A stretch of DNA of 39,741 nucleotides from Planctomycetota bacterium (GCA_018970605.1 JAGWWA010000012.1:1-39741); one strand, 5' to 3'. Counted from the first letter of the stretch, positions 28,165-37,335 are shown. The notes: generated from the letters alone by a model not told the origin. Translations and numbers: made by a program.

Positions 28165-28170
28165 AGTATA
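28165..28170 (-). promoter_or_regulatory. Putative -10 element of the methyltransferase gene
   Basis: TATACT (minus strand) ends 8 bp before the ATG at 28156, within the 35-bp space after lpxI. It would give a nearly leaderless RNA. No -35 hexamer fits at 17 bp. Confidence 0.35.
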
Positions 28171-28191
28171 GGGTTCGCCGGCCGGTCGGTC

Positions 28192-29118
28192 TCACGCGGC
28201 GGCCGTCAAGCCCTCGACGAGCGGAACACAGCCGGCATCGTGGCACGACAGCACCGAGATGCCCAGCCGACTGGCGGCCGCGGCGACCTCGGGCTCGTCG
28301 ATGAGGATCGTCTGACCCGCTTCGATCGCGAGGACGGCCGCGCCGGCGGCCGCGAGCGACTCCAGCGTGCCCACGCCGATCGTCGGCATGTCGAACCGCA
28401 GATCCTGCTGGGGCTTTGCCACCTTGACCACGGTCATGCCGCCGGTCGGGCAGAGCCGGCCGGCGCGGCGAATGCACTCGTCGGTGCCCTCGATCGCCTC
28501 GAGCGCCAACGGGGCGCGGTTCTTGACCACGACCGTCTGTCCGATGTCGAGCCGGCCGAGTTCCTTGGCGAGCCGCCAGCCGAAGACGACGTCGGCGAGC
28601 TGCTGGCGGGTGGGGGCGGGGCCGGCGATCACGCCGTCGCCGGCGAGCAGGTCGGGGGCGAAGTCGGTGGCCGGGCAGATCGTCACTCCCGCCGCATCGA
28701 AGGTGGCGGCGATCGCGCCGAGCAGCGAGTCGTCGCGGTTGTCGCGGCGGCGGCTGACGAAGTGGGGCCAGAAGGTCGCCAGGCCTGTCCAATCGGGCAG
28801 GTGGCGGGTCCACGCCCCGCGGGCGAAGATCTTCGACTTGTGGATCTTGCCGGCCATCGTCGCGCGGCGGGCGCCGGTGCGGCGGAAAAAGTCCACGGCC
28901 GCCCCGATCTCGGCGACGCCGACATGGCCATGCACGTCGGCGAGCGGCTCGAGGGCCGCGTCGGCGTGGTCGCGGATGGCGAGGATGGCGGTGCGGCCGC
29001 CACGGCGGCGGATCTCCTCGGCGACGACGACCGGGTAGCGTCCCCAGCCGGCGAGGATGCCGACGATCTCTCCGTCGAGAGGAGCACGGTGGCTGGCGGG
29101 GACGCGCGGCTCGGGCAT
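28192..29118 (-). CDS. lpxI: LpxI-type UDP-2,3-diacylglucosamine diphosphatase
   Basis: A 308-residue protein of the LpxI (DUF1009) family, which hydrolyses UDP-2,3-diacylglucosamine to lipid X and UMP in lipid A synthesis. The N-terminus (VGILAGWGRYPVVVAEEIR) and the C-terminal block (DMPTIGVGTLESLAAAGA, then AIEAGQTILID) are characteristic, as are GKIHKSKIFARG and VVVKNRAPLALEAIEGTDE. LpxI replaces LpxH in many bacteria. The ATG is 11 bp downstream of the lpxD stop, which supports co-transcription. Confidence 0.93.
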   Translation of the reverse strand: MPEPRVPASHRAPLDGEIVGILAGWGRYPVVVAEEIRRRGGRTAILAIRDHADAALEPLADVHGHVGVAEIGAAVDFFRRTGARRATMAGKIHKSKIFARGAWTRHLPDWTGLATFWPHFVSRRRDNRDDSLLGAIAATFDAAGVTICPATDFAPDLLAGDGVIAGPAPTRQQLADVVFGWRLAKELGRLDIGQTVVVKNRAPLALEAIEGTDECIRRAGRLCPTGGMTVVKVAKPQQDLRFDMPTIGVGTLESLAAAGAAVLAIEAGQTILIDEPEVAAAASRLGISVLSCHDAGCVPLVEGLTAAA

Positions 29119-29129
29119 GGCGTTCCTCG

Positions 29130-30185
29130 TCAGGCGGCCTCGGCGGTTCCCCGACCGCCGGAACCTTCGAGGCAGGCGACGCGGGCGGCAAGCTGCTTGA
29201 GCTCGCGGCGCATCTCCGGGAGCTTCGACATCGTCGCGAGCTGCAGTTTGCGGTCGCGGAGGTCGATGGCCGGTTCGCCGAGCACGATCTTGCCGGCTTC
29301 GATGTCGTTCGACACGCCCGAGCGGGCGCCGAGCACCGCCTTGTCGCCGATGTGCACGTGGTCGCGGACGCCGACCTGGCCGGCCATCACCACCCAGTCG
29401 CCGGTCGTCGTGCTGCCCGCCACGCCCACCTGCGAGCAGATCATGGCATGGCGCCCGATCCGGCAGTTGTGGGCGATCATCACCAGGTTGTCGATCTTGG
29501 TGCCCGCGCCGATCAGCGTCGGGCCGTAGGTGCCGCGGTCGATCGTGGTGGCGGCGCCCACCTCGACGTCGTCGGCGAGTTCGACCCAGCCGAGCTGGGC
29601 CGAGATCGTGTAGCCCTCGGGGCCCGGCTTGTAGCCGAAGCCATATGCGCCGAGCACCGCGTTGGCATGGACGATGCACCGCGCTCCCACGATGGTGTTT
29701 TCGTAGAGCACGGCGTTGGGGAAGATGACGCTCGCCGCGCCGATCCTGCAGCCGGGCATGATCCTCGCGCCCGAATGGATCGTGGCGCCGGCCCCGATCT
29801 CGACGTCGGCGCCGATCGTCGCGTACGGATGCACATCGACGTCGGCGGCGAGCCGTGCGGTGGGATCGACCGCCGCGTGGGGGCTCACGCCGATCCGCGT
29901 CGCGCACCGCGGCGGACGGAAGGTGGTGATCGCCGTGGCGAACGCCGCGTGGACGTCGGCGACCTCGATCGACGGCCGGTCAAGCGGGCCGGTGCCGGCG
30001 GGGACGATCGCTCCGCCGGCTCGGCTCTTGGCGAGGAGGTGGAGTTTGTCGGCCGCATCGACGAGCGTGATGTCGCCGGCCGTGGCGGAGTCGAGCGTGG
30101 CGGCGCCGAGCACCAGCCTCGTCGGCTCACCGCCGACGAGGGTGCCATCAACCTTCGTTGCCAGGTCTGCGAGCGTGATCGCCAT
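29130..30185 (-). CDS. lpxD: UDP-3-O-(3-hydroxyacyl)glucosamine N-acyltransferase
   Basis: A 351-residue acyltransferase that adds the N-linked hydroxyacyl chain from acyl-ACP in lipid A synthesis. The N-terminal uridine-binding domain covers about 1-100. A left-handed beta helix built from hexapeptide repeats follows (for example IGADVEIGAGATIHSGARI), with the catalytic His239-Asn240 in VMIAHNCRIG, the same position as in E. coli. A C-terminal helix ends the protein. The ATG at 30185 has GGGAGG about 10 nt upstream, so I prefer it to an in-frame ATG at 30209. First gene of lpxD-lpxI-methyltransferase. Confidence 0.95.
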   Translation of the reverse strand: MAITLADLATKVDGTLVGGEPTRLVLGAATLDSATAGDITLVDAADKLHLLAKSRAGGAIVPAGTGPLDRPSIEVADVHAAFATAITTFRPPRCATRIGVSPHAAVDPTARLAADVDVHPYATIGADVEIGAGATIHSGARIMPGCRIGAASVIFPNAVLYENTIVGARCIVHANAVLGAYGFGYKPGPEGYTISAQLGWVELADDVEVGAATTIDRGTYGPTLIGAGTKIDNLVMIAHNCRIGRHAMICSQVGVAGSTTTGDWVVMAGQVGVRDHVHIGDKAVLGARSGVSNDIEAGKIVLGEPAIDLRDRKLQLATMSKLPEMRRELKQLAARVACLEGSGGRGTAEAA

Positions 30186-30234
30186 GCTCCAAATCCTCCC
30201 GTGGGCCATCCGTCCGGAATCCGGGCGGGGCGGG

Positions 30235-30263
30235 AGGATAGGGATCGACGACCGGCCGTGCAA
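30235..30263 (-). promoter_or_regulatory. Putative sigma-70 type promoter of lpxD
   Basis: On the minus strand TTGCAC (30263-30258) and TATCCT (30240-30235) are separated by exactly 17 bp. They lie 49 bp before the lpxD start and give a leader of about 43 nt with a clear ribosome site. Confidence 0.5.
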
Positions 30264-30324
30264 GGCTTTTTCGGCCGATGTCAGGGCCTCGTGTGGGCAC
30301 CCTCGAGTTCGTGGCGTTCGCGAA

Positions 30325-30462
30325 GCGAGGGGCTACCCATGCCCGTCGCCGGACGCTCGCTGCGGCCTTCCTGGCCTGCGCTCGCTCGATGCTGACTTCG
30401 CTTCGCCATCCATGGCTTCGCTCGTCAGCAACGCCGGCTCCCGGGCACGGGCAGCCCCTCGC
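30325..30462 (-). repeat. Dispersed hairpin element, copy 3
   Basis: 138 bp with 20-nt arms at 30325-30344 and 30443-30462. Both arm mismatches are G-U wobbles if read as minus-strand RNA. The interior is closest to copy 4. It lies in the 483-bp space between lpxD and the sigma factor gene, 206 bp beyond the sigma gene stop. The shared frame starts at the ATG at 30409. Outside this element and the lpxD promoter, 30463-30668 shows nothing I can name. Confidence 0.85.
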
Positions 30463-30668
30463 CGCATCAACCCTCGCAGGTGACACCGAAAAGGGGAGCA
30501 GCCGGATCGGAGGCACGCGCAGAAGCCGGTGAGACTTGTGCCACTCGGCGGTCGCTCCGAAGCGTTTGAGAAGAGAACTCACAAGTCCCGCCGGCGCCGA
30601 GCATGTCTCCGGCCGGATGCGGTGCCGCTACGACGTGACGCTCTATAGAACGATCGCGAGCCGTCGTA

Positions 30669-31673
30669 TCAGAGCCAGTCGCCGACGGTCTGCTCGAGCC
30701 GGGCCTCGGACGCCATCTCGCGGAGTTTTTCCATCGCTCGGGTCTGGATCTGGCGGATCCGTTCCTTGCAGACGCCCATCTGGCTGCCGAGTTCGCGAAA
30801 CGTTCGGGGCGGCTTGCCATCGAAGCCGAACCGGGCCACGACGATCTTCCGCTCCCGGGGTTCGAGGTCGCCGAGGAACCGGCTGAAGAGCCCCTTGAGC
30901 ATCTCGATCTGTTCCGACGAGCAGTACTCGGCGTTCGGCTCGGCCTCGGCGCGGTCGCGGAGACCTTCGTCGTTCGCCACGAAGCGCTTGCGAAACTGCC
31001 GGCCACGATGCGAGAGCCGGAAGAAGTGTCGCTGGATGGCGTAGGTGGCGTAGGTGCTGAATCGGTTGCCGAGCGCGAAGTTGAACTTTTCCACCGCCCG
31101 CATCAGGGCCACGTTGCCTTCGCTGACGAGTTCGTCGAACGACCACGATGGATCGATGAACTTCTTCGCGATCGAGACGACGAGGCGGAGATTCGAGGTG
31201 ATGAGGATCGCCTTGACGGTCTCGGCCTCGGTGAGCCAGCCCTCGATCTGGTCGATCTGCTTGAGCGTGGCCCGGCGGCGGTCGAGCCTCGCCCGGGTGG
31301 TGGCGGCGCGGAACTTCAGCCAGTTCATGCGCCGGAAGTAGAACTGCTCCTCGTCCTTGGACAGCAGTCGATTCTGATACAGGCTGGCGAGGTACGGAGT
31401 CAGTCCCTTCGCATCGGCCGGCGGCCCGTCACGGGTCTCCAGGGGCACGATGGCGTCGGCCGGTGGCGTTGTCGCCAGAGCCTCGGCGTCGGCCTTGAGG
31501 AACTGTCGGCACGGGATGTAGTCGATCCCGCGGGCGAACACCGCTTCGCGGCGGGCTGCCAGTTCTGCCCGCCGCCGGGCTGCGGCCACTTCACCGGCGG
31601 TGATCCGTGGGGAGGGGCGTGCCGACCTGTCACGCGAGAGCAGTTTCGAGGCCTTTTTGGCGGCAGCAATCAC
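30669..31673 (-). CDS. RNA polymerase sigma-70 family factor
   Basis: A 334-residue sigma factor. It has a basic N-terminal region of about 75 residues, then region 1.2-like sequence (YLASLYQNRLLSKDEEQFYF), region 2 (SNLRLVVSIAKKF, FDELVSEGNVALMRAVEKF, then FSTYATYAIQRHFFRL) and region 4 (LEPRERKIVVARFGF, TFRELGSQMGVCKERIRQIQ). Region 3 is much shorter than in the housekeeping factor, so it is probably an alternative (group 2/3) sigma. The GTG at 31673 has AGGAG 7 nt upstream; an upstream ATG at 31745 has no ribosome site. The promoter it reads cannot be told from here. Confidence 0.9.
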   Translation of the reverse strand: MIAAAKKASKLLSRDRSARPSPRITAGEVAAARRRAELAARREAVFARGIDYIPCRQFLKADAEALATTPPADAIVPLETRDGPPADAKGLTPYLASLYQNRLLSKDEEQFYFRRMNWLKFRAATTRARLDRRRATLKQIDQIEGWLTEAETVKAILITSNLRLVVSIAKKFIDPSWSFDELVSEGNVALMRAVEKFNFALGNRFSTYATYAIQRHFFRLSHRGRQFRKRFVANDEGLRDRAEAEPNAEYCSSEQIEMLKGLFSRFLGDLEPRERKIVVARFGFDGKPPRTFRELGSQMGVCKERIRQIQTRAMEKLREMASEARLEQTVGDWL

Positions 31674-31680
31674 GGCGGTT

Positions 31681-31685
31681 CTCCT
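31681..31685 (-). promoter_or_regulatory. Ribosome binding site deciding the GTG start of the sigma gene
   Basis: AGGAG on the minus strand, with 7 nt to the GTG at 31673. It is the best-spaced Shine-Dalgarno sequence upstream of any candidate start of this gene. Confidence 0.7.
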
Positions 31686-31797
31686 CTGGGCGTTCCCGGT
31701 GGAGGAACATGCCCACAAGGGGAACCGCAGCGTCCGCAGCCTCATAACCGACGGAAAACCTGCATTTTCCGCCCGGCCCGCGTGGCGGCGGCGGGAA

Positions 31798-32694
31798 TCA
31801 GCGGCCGATGGTCCGGGTCGTCTTGCGCCGCGCGGCGGTCCCCGCCAGCCCAGCCAGCCCAAGGCCGAGGACCGCGACGGTTGCCGGCTCCGGCACCGCG
31901 GCCAGGTTGTTTTCGACCCAGACTTCGGCCAGGCCGTGGGCTGTCTCGAAGTCGGCGAACTGCTCGGGAGTGAGGCTGGCCGGGTCGAGGGCTCCGACGA
32001 CGAAGTACAGTGACTCGGACGACTGCAAGCCCGTCATGCCCAGTTGCATGGCGTAGAGATAGAAGCCTTGATCGGGAGCTGCTCCCGCCTTGGCGATCGA
32101 CGTGAACAGGTGCGTGTGAACCGTTCCCGCGGAGGCACCGGCCGACGTCACTTGAATGGTGTTGCCGGCGATCACTGCCGCCGACGATCCGGTGATGCCG
32201 GTCGTCCAGCCCCCGCCTCCCTGCTTGGTGAGGTCGAGCGACACGTCGGCGCCGGCCGGTGCGAAGGCGACGCTCCCGGTGCCGTTCCAGTAGAAGAGGT
32301 TGCGGGTGTCGCTGCCGATCGAGACAGGCAGGAATGAAAATGTCAGGGGCGTGCCGCCGGGCAGCGCCGTGTAGACGCCCGCCGGCGTGGTCAGCGAAGC
32401 GTTGTTGAGAAAAGACTGCGTGGCGGCACGGAAGCCCGGCTCGCCGGGGCTCGCGCTCTCGTAGGGAGCGGCGGTGCCGGTGGCCGGCACGACCTCTCCG
32501 CCGAACACCCGCATCTGAGCGGCCGGCACGGTCGCCGTCGTGGCCGCGTCGTCGTAGCCGCCGAGCACGAGGCTCGTGCCGCTGGAGGTGACGAACACGT
32601 CGTAATGCACGTCCTGGGCGGAGGCGGCGGGAGCGACGGTGGCAATGAGGACGGCGGGAATCACCATGCAACGGATGACGCGGAGCGAACGCAT
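31798..32694 (-). CDS. Secreted PEP-CTERM sorting domain protein
   Basis: A 298-residue exported protein. The N-terminus is a signal peptide (MRSLRVIRCMVIPAVLIATV, cleavage likely after APAASA). The C-terminus has the PEP-CTERM signal: VPEPATVAVLGLGLAGLAG followed by a basic end (TAARRKTTR), which is recognised by an exosortase. The middle is Thr/Ser/Gly/Ala-rich and probably beta-rich, with no enzyme motif. It lies 42 bp downstream of a prepilin-like gene on the same strand. No exosortase gene is in the window. Confidence 0.88.
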   Translation of the reverse strand: MRSLRVIRCMVIPAVLIATVAPAASAQDVHYDVFVTSSGTSLVLGGYDDAATTATVPAAQMRVFGGEVVPATGTAAPYESASPGEPGFRAATQSFLNNASLTTPAGVYTALPGGTPLTFSFLPVSIGSDTRNLFYWNGTGSVAFAPAGADVSLDLTKQGGGGWTTGITGSSAAVIAGNTIQVTSAGASAGTVHTHLFTSIAKAGAAPDQGFYLYAMQLGMTGLQSSESLYFVVGALDPASLTPEQFADFETAHGLAEVWVENNLAAVPEPATVAVLGLGLAGLAGTAARRKTTRTIGR

Positions 32695-32736
32695 GACGAG
32701 GGTCTCCAGGCGGGGAAACATGAGCACCGCATTCGC

Positions 32737-33450
32737 CTATTTGGGAATGCAGAAGTTGTCGGTGGGGGTTTGGGTGTCGGCCCACTCGGCCACGGTGACG
32801 GCGGGCGTCGGCCCGACGTGCCAGTCGGCGTAGAGGAAGTGGGACGAGCCGGCGTGTCGCTCGATGGCGGCGTCGGCCTCGATCTTCTGGAGCACCTGCT
32901 TGCGGGCGACGGTCAGCGACGTGAACCAGGCGTGGTTGTGCACGTGATCGTTCTCGATGATCGGAGCCTTCTGGTCGGCGATTTCGAACGCCACGAGCGT
33001 CTTCGACGACTCGCGAAGCTTGTTGTGGTTGGTGACGGCGAACGACCGGGGCTCGTCGGTCAGGTAGGCGTTCATCACGTAGCTGGTGAGTTTCTGGTCG
33101 AGCCGGTCCGCCGCCTTGAGGTCGTCGGGGCAGATGCGGATGGCGTCAACGCTCTCCATGAAGGGGGCGATGGTGTAGATCCACGACTGCTCCACATCGC
33201 CGGCCTGGTTGTGCGACGTGTCGGGAAACTGGCCGCGATGGGCATTGCAGAACTGCCCCATGGCGAGTCCCACCTGGCGGAGGTTGCTGGCGCACTGCGT
33301 CCTTCGGGCGGCAGCCCGCGACGCCTGCACGGCCGGGAGCAGCAACCCGATCAACACGGCGATGATCGAAACCACGACGAGCAGTTCCACGAGCGTGAAC
33401 GCGGCAGGGCGACGTCTTTCGAGACTCAGTCTTTCGAGATTCAATGGCAT
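32737..33450 (-). CDS. Prepilin-like protein (DUF1559 type)
   Basis: A 237-residue pseudopilin-like protein. The leader is basic ([15 protein letters not shown]) and followed by [20 protein letters not shown], with Ala in place of the usual Gly before the cleaved Phe. The [17 protein letters not shown] segment after the helix is typical of planctomycete DUF1559 proteins, and the C-terminal [16 protein letters not shown] matches the conserved ending. The start is the ATG at 33450. It is probably co-transcribed with the PEP-CTERM gene, a pairing suggesting a surface role. Confidence 0.88.
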   Translation of the reverse strand: MPLNLERLSLERRRPAAFTLVELLVVVSIIAVLIGLLLPAVQASRAAARRTQCASNLRQVGLAMGQFCNAHRGQFPDTSHNQAGDVEQSWIYTIAPFMESVDAIRICPDDLKAADRLDQKLTSYVMNAYLTDEPRSFAVTNHNKLRESSKTLVAFEIADQKAPIIENDHVHNHAWFTSLTVARKQVLQKIEADAAIERHAGSSHFLYADWHVGPTPAVTVAEWADTQTPTDNFCIPK

Positions 33451-33465
33451 GTGCAACTCAATTGC

Positions 33466-33494
33466 ATTTAAGGCGAAGGTGACGGCCGCGTCAA
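33466..33494 (-). promoter_or_regulatory. Putative sigma-70 type promoter of the prepilin/PEP-CTERM pair
   Basis: On the minus strand TTGACG (33494-33489) and TTAAAT (33471-33466) are separated by 17 bp and lie 15 bp before the start codon. The AT-rich stretch stands out in this GC-rich sequence. Confidence 0.5.
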
Positions 33495-33886
33495 GAGCCG
33501 GATGTGGAGGCTGCCGATGAGGCTGCCGACGGTGACCCAGGGATGGTCACGACGCACGCGGCAGGATCGCATCGAGGCTGACGGGGAGACCGCGCCGGCT
33601 ACGCCACAAGGCATGCCGGTCGCGACAGGCTCCAAACCCGAATCAGCACGCGGTCACGAGCGGTTCCTGCTCTGGAAAGGCCTCCCCGAGGGGGAGACTA
33701 TCAACTTTTTAGACCGCTTGCCGCGTCGGGTCAAGCAACGGACGCGGTGGGAAACGCCGAAAAACCGCGGCGATTGTGTCGATTCCGTGCGGAGTTTAGG
33801 CTGCGAAACTCGCCGTCTGCGGGGGCTGGGAGCCGATTCCGTGGCTCCCGCAGGACGGAACCGACCCTCATCCGGAACGCAGGTTC
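33495..33886 (+). other. Non-coding stretch upstream of the TMTC-like gene
   Basis: About 390 bp without a gene I can support. It holds several small hairpins: CTCCCC-GA-GGGGGAG around 33682-33697, CCGCGTC/GACGCGG at 33721-33727 and 33741-33747, and GGGAGCC/GGCTCCC around 33828-33850. An open frame here has no coding signs. The hairpins may belong to the 5' leader of the next gene, but no promoter is clear. Confidence 0.4.
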
Positions 33887-36040
33887 ATGGCCATTCCCCG
33901 CGACAATCATGGTTCGAAGCAGATCCAGGGCCGCTCGGCGAAGCCTGCGGCCGCATCCATCGCCCAGTCGGCCGTGGCGACCGATGCTCCGGGTGCCTGG
34001 CAGGAGTGGCTGATGCGTGCCGCCGTCATCGTGCTGGCATGCTTCTGGGTCTATTCGCCGGTCTGTCATCCGGTGCATCACGCCGACTGGCTCTGGGACG
34101 ACGACCAGCTGCTCACCGCCAATCAGACCGTCCAGCACCGCGTTTCACCCGACCCCAGCGTGCCGCCGGACGACGCCGCCACCCTGGCGAAGCTCTGGCT
34201 GAACCCCGAAGGCGCCGACTACTTCCCGCTGAGCTACACGGCGCTCTGGGCCCAGTGGCCGTTCTTCCAGATGGATCCCCGCACCGGCGGTCCCGTTCAA
34301 CCCGGCGGCCCGTCGGCCCCATGGCCCACCGGCTTCCACATGACGAGCGTGGTGCTGCATGCGATCGGCTCTCTGCTGCTCTGGCGGCTCTTTGCCGTCA
34401 TGAAGATCCCGGGCGCCTGGTTCGGGGCGATCCTCTTCGCCGTCCATCCCGTGTGCGTGGAAAGCGTGGCCTGGGTCTCTGAGCTCAAGAACACGCTCTC
34501 GATGCCGCTCTTTCTGCTGTCGGCGATCAGCTTCGTGAAGTTCGACGATGCGGCCGAGGAAGACGATTCGAAGTGGCTGAACTACGGGCTCTCGATCGTG
34601 TTCTTCCTGCTCGCGATGTTCGCCAAGACGTCGGTCGTGGCGATGCCCGTGGTGCTGCTGCTCTATGTCTGGTGGAAGCGGGGCGAGGTCACCATCCGCG
34701 ACGTCGTGCGGGCCGCCCCCTTCTTCCTGATCTCGATCGTGCTCGGCATCGTCACGATCTACTTCCAGCACGGCCGGGCCATCGGGCAGGAGACGATCAT
34801 CGTCCCGCCATACTTCGAAAACGGCCTGCCATCGATCAAGGGGATCTGCTCCCGGCTGGCGATCGCCGGCATGTCCACGCTGTTCTACCTCTCCATGATC
34901 TTCTGGCCGGTGAACCTCCTGCCGATCTACACCCGCTGGGAGATCGACCCGCCCAAGATCTGGCAGCTCCTGCCGATCCCGGTGATCCTCGGGGCGGCGT
35001 GGTGGTTGTGGCAGAACCGGGCCACGTGGGGGCGGAACGTGATCTTCGGCCTCGGTTTCTTCCTGCTGATGGTCGCGCCGGTGCTCGGGTTCATCACGAT
35101 CTCCTACATGCGGATCACCTGGGCCGCCGATCACTTCATCTACCTGCCGATGATCGGCGTGATCGCGCTGATCGCGGCCGCGGTCGCGGGCTGGTACGAC
35201 CGGCTGCCCTCCGGCGAGCGGCCGCTGCTGGTGGCCGGCTGCGCCGCCGCCCTCGCGGTGCTCACCTGGATCTCCTACGGGCTGGCCGTCACCTGGGTGA
35301 ACGAGGACGAGCTCTGGACGCACACGCTGCAGCACAATGAAAACGCCTGGCAGGCCCACAACCGCCTCGGTGCCAAGAAGTTCGCCCGCGGGCATGTGGA
35401 CGACATCCCCGTGCCGAACCCGGCGCTGCTCGACCCGGCGACGCAGGTGAAGATCAAGGGAGCGCTCCACCACTTCACGCGGTCAACGGCCCTGCGGCCC
35501 GACCTTGGCGAGACGCACAACAACCTCGGGACCGCGCTGTCGTCGAAGGGCCGTCTCGACGAGGCGATCGACCAATTCAAGGAGGCGGTCCGCGTGACGC
35601 CCCACGTGCCCGCGATTCACATGAACCTCGCCAACGCCCTGGCCGCCGGCGGCCGGTTCGCCGAGGCCGAGGCAAAGTATCTCGAACTGATCCAGGGCAT
35701 CGAGAAGAACCGAGACGATGCCATCAAGGCGACGGGCAACCCCAACATCCCCTACGACCCGGCCATCGGTGCGCTGATCAACAACTACGGCGTGGCGATG
35801 TTCAAGCAGGGCAAGAAGGACGAGGCGATCGCCGCCTTCAAGAAGGCGCTCGCGATCAATCCGAACCTGAAGGACGCCAAGGAGAGCCTTGCCGTGGCGA
35901 CCGGGGAGAAGCCGATGCCGGGCCCGCCAGGTCAGCCCACGCCGGAGTCCGCTCCAGCCCCGGGACAGCCGGCCCCGGTCGTGCCTCCGATGCCGATGTC
36001 GCTGCCCACGTCCCCGACGCTCGGGCCAACGGCCCCGTAA
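33887..36040 (+). CDS. TMTC-like membrane protein with C-terminal TPR repeats
   Basis: A 717-residue protein. The first ~480 residues have about ten helices. The first extracytoplasmic loop holds HADWLWDDDQLL (Asp71-73), the acidic motif of GT-C fold glycosyltransferases, and HPVCVESVAWVSELKNTLS resembles the conserved block of TMTC (DUF1736) proteins, which are O-mannosyltransferases in animals. TPR repeats follow (for example AIDQFKEAVRVTPHVPAIHMN and AIAAFKKALAINPNLKDAK), then a Pro-rich tail. I infer a protein or surface glycosyltransferase; activity is unproven. It converges on the CoA-transferase gene with an 11-bp gap. Confidence 0.82.
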   Translation: MAIPRDNHGSKQIQGRSAKPAAASIAQSAVATDAPGAWQEWLMRAAVIVLACFWVYSPVCHPVHHADWLWDDDQLLTANQTVQHRVSPDPSVPPDDAATLAKLWLNPEGADYFPLSYTALWAQWPFFQMDPRTGGPVQPGGPSAPWPTGFHMTSVVLHAIGSLLLWRLFAVMKIPGAWFGAILFAVHPVCVESVAWVSELKNTLSMPLFLLSAISFVKFDDAAEEDDSKWLNYGLSIVFFLLAMFAKTSVVAMPVVLLLYVWWKRGEVTIRDVVRAAPFFLISIVLGIVTIYFQHGRAIGQETIIVPPYFENGLPSIKGICSRLAIAGMSTLFYLSMIFWPVNLLPIYTRWEIDPPKIWQLLPIPVILGAAWWLWQNRATWGRNVIFGLGFFLLMVAPVLGFITISYMRITWAADHFIYLPMIGVIALIAAAVAGWYDRLPSGERPLLVAGCAAALAVLTWISYGLAVTWVNEDELWTHTLQHNENAWQAHNRLGAKKFARGHVDDIPVPNPALLDPATQVKIKGALHHFTRSTALRPDLGETHNNLGTALSSKGRLDEAIDQFKEAVRVTPHVPAIHMNLANALAAGGRFAEAEAKYLELIQGIEKNRDDAIKATGNPNIPYDPAIGALINNYGVAMFKQGKKDEAIAAFKKALAINPNLKDAKESLAVATGEKPMPGPPGQPTPESAPAPGQPAPVVPPMPMSLPTSPTLGPTAP

Positions 36041-36051
36041 GGCCGCCGGCT

Positions 36052-37335
36052 TCACGCCCGCCGGAGGTCGTGGAGCGCGGCCAGGAGCGGCTCGCGGTGA
36101 TCGGGATGCGCGATCGAGGCGAGGAGCATGCCCCGCTCGGCGAGCGTCCTGCCGTGGAGATCGACGGCACCGTGCTCGGTCACCACCCAGTGGATGTGGC
36201 CCCGCGTGGTCACCACGCCGGCGCCGGGCCTGAGCTGGGCGACGATCCGTGACAGGCTGCCGCCGGCGGCCGTCGAGGGCAGGGCGATGACGGGCTTGCC
36301 GCCGCGGCTCATCGCCGCACCCCGCACGAAGTCCATCTGGCCGCCGATTCCGGAATAGATCCGGTGGCCGATCGAATCGGCGCAGACCTGGCCGGTGAGG
36401 TCGATCTCGAGCCCCGAGTTGATCGCGGCCACGTTCTCGATCTTGCGGATGAGGTTGGTGTCGTTCGTGCGGTCGCAGGGGTGAAACTCGACGAGCGGAT
36501 TGTCGTCCACAAAGTCGTAGAGCCGGCGGCTGCCGACCACGAAACTCGCGATCGTCCGGCCCGGATGGATCGTCTTGCGGGCGTTGGTCACCGCCCCCGA
36601 CTCGATCAGCCGCACGACGCCGTCCGAGAACATCTCGGAGTGGATGCCGAGATCACGGCGGCCCTCCAGCCTGGCGAGCACGGCATTCGGGATGCCGCCG
36701 ATGCCCAGCTGCAGGCAGGCGCCGTCTTCGATGAGCGCGGCGACGTGCTCGCCGATGCGTTGCTCGACGTCGCTCGGCGGCAGGGGGGCGTGTTCCGGAA
36801 GATCGCGGTCGGCCGCCGTCCAGGCGGCGAGCCGGTCGAGCGGCACGGCGGTATGGCCGTGGGTCCGCGGCATCCGCTCGTTGATCTCCGCCAACACGAT
36901 TGCCGCGGCGTCCACCGCCGCACGCGCCGTATCGATGCTCGTGCCGAGCGAGCAGGTGCCGTGGCGATCCGGCGGCGAGAGCTGCACGAGCGCCGCATCG
37001 AGTTTCACCCGTCCGCTCGTGAAGAGATGCGGAATGTCGGAGAGGAAGATTGGCACGAAGTCGGCCCGGCCCTCGGCCACCGGCTCACGGAGGCCGGCGC
37101 CCGTGAACAGCGAGACCGAACGGAAGCGACCGGCGTGCTCGGGGGCCGTGAAGGCCAGGGGCCCCTCGAGGTGGAGGTGCCAGAGCTTCACGCCCACGAG
37201 GTCGGTCCGCCGGGCCAGGGCGTCGAGCAGCGGTGTGGGCGTGGCCGCAGCCCCGTGGACGAACACGTTCATGCCGCTCGTGATGTGCGACACGACGGCG
37301 TCGGCCGACGCGGCCCGGGATTTCCAGGACTGCAT
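36052..37335 (-). CDS. Acetyl-CoA hydrolase/transferase family protein
   Basis: A 427-residue CoA-transferase of the 4-hydroxybutyrate/acetate CoA-transferase type. The active-site Glu lies in GIHSEMFSDGVVRLIE, and the C-terminal part has GIGGQMDFVRGAAMSRGGKPVI, which forms the CoA-binding region. Other typical blocks are LGIGGIPNAVLARLEGRRD and the acyl-binding loop near FHPCDRTND. It moves CoA between carboxylic acids; the substrate cannot be fixed from sequence. The gene diverges from the photolyase with 48 bp between starts. Confidence 0.9.
   Translation of the reverse strand: MQSWKSRAASADAVVSHITSGMNVFVHGAAATPTPLLDALARRTDLVGVKLWHLHLEGPLAFTAPEHAGRFRSVSLFTGAGLREPVAEGRADFVPIFLSDIPHLFTSGRVKLDAALVQLSPPDRHGTCSLGTSIDTARAAVDAAAIVLAEINERMPRTHGHTAVPLDRLAAWTAADRDLPEHAPLPPSDVEQRIGEHVAALIEDGACLQLGIGGIPNAVLARLEGRRDLGIHSEMFSDGVVRLIESGAVTNARKTIHPGRTIASFVVGSRRLYDFVDDNPLVEFHPCDRTNDTNLIRKIENVAAINSGLEIDLTGQVCADSIGHRIYSGIGGQMDFVRGAAMSRGGKPVIALPSTAAGGSLSRIVAQLRPGAGVVTTRGHIHWVVTEHGAVDLHGRTLAERGMLLASIAHPDHREPLLAALHDLRRA

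Noticed and set aside
33502-34482. Open frame of 326 codons upstream of the TMTC-like gene
   Set aside because: It runs into the real gene out of frame and has no protein-like features.
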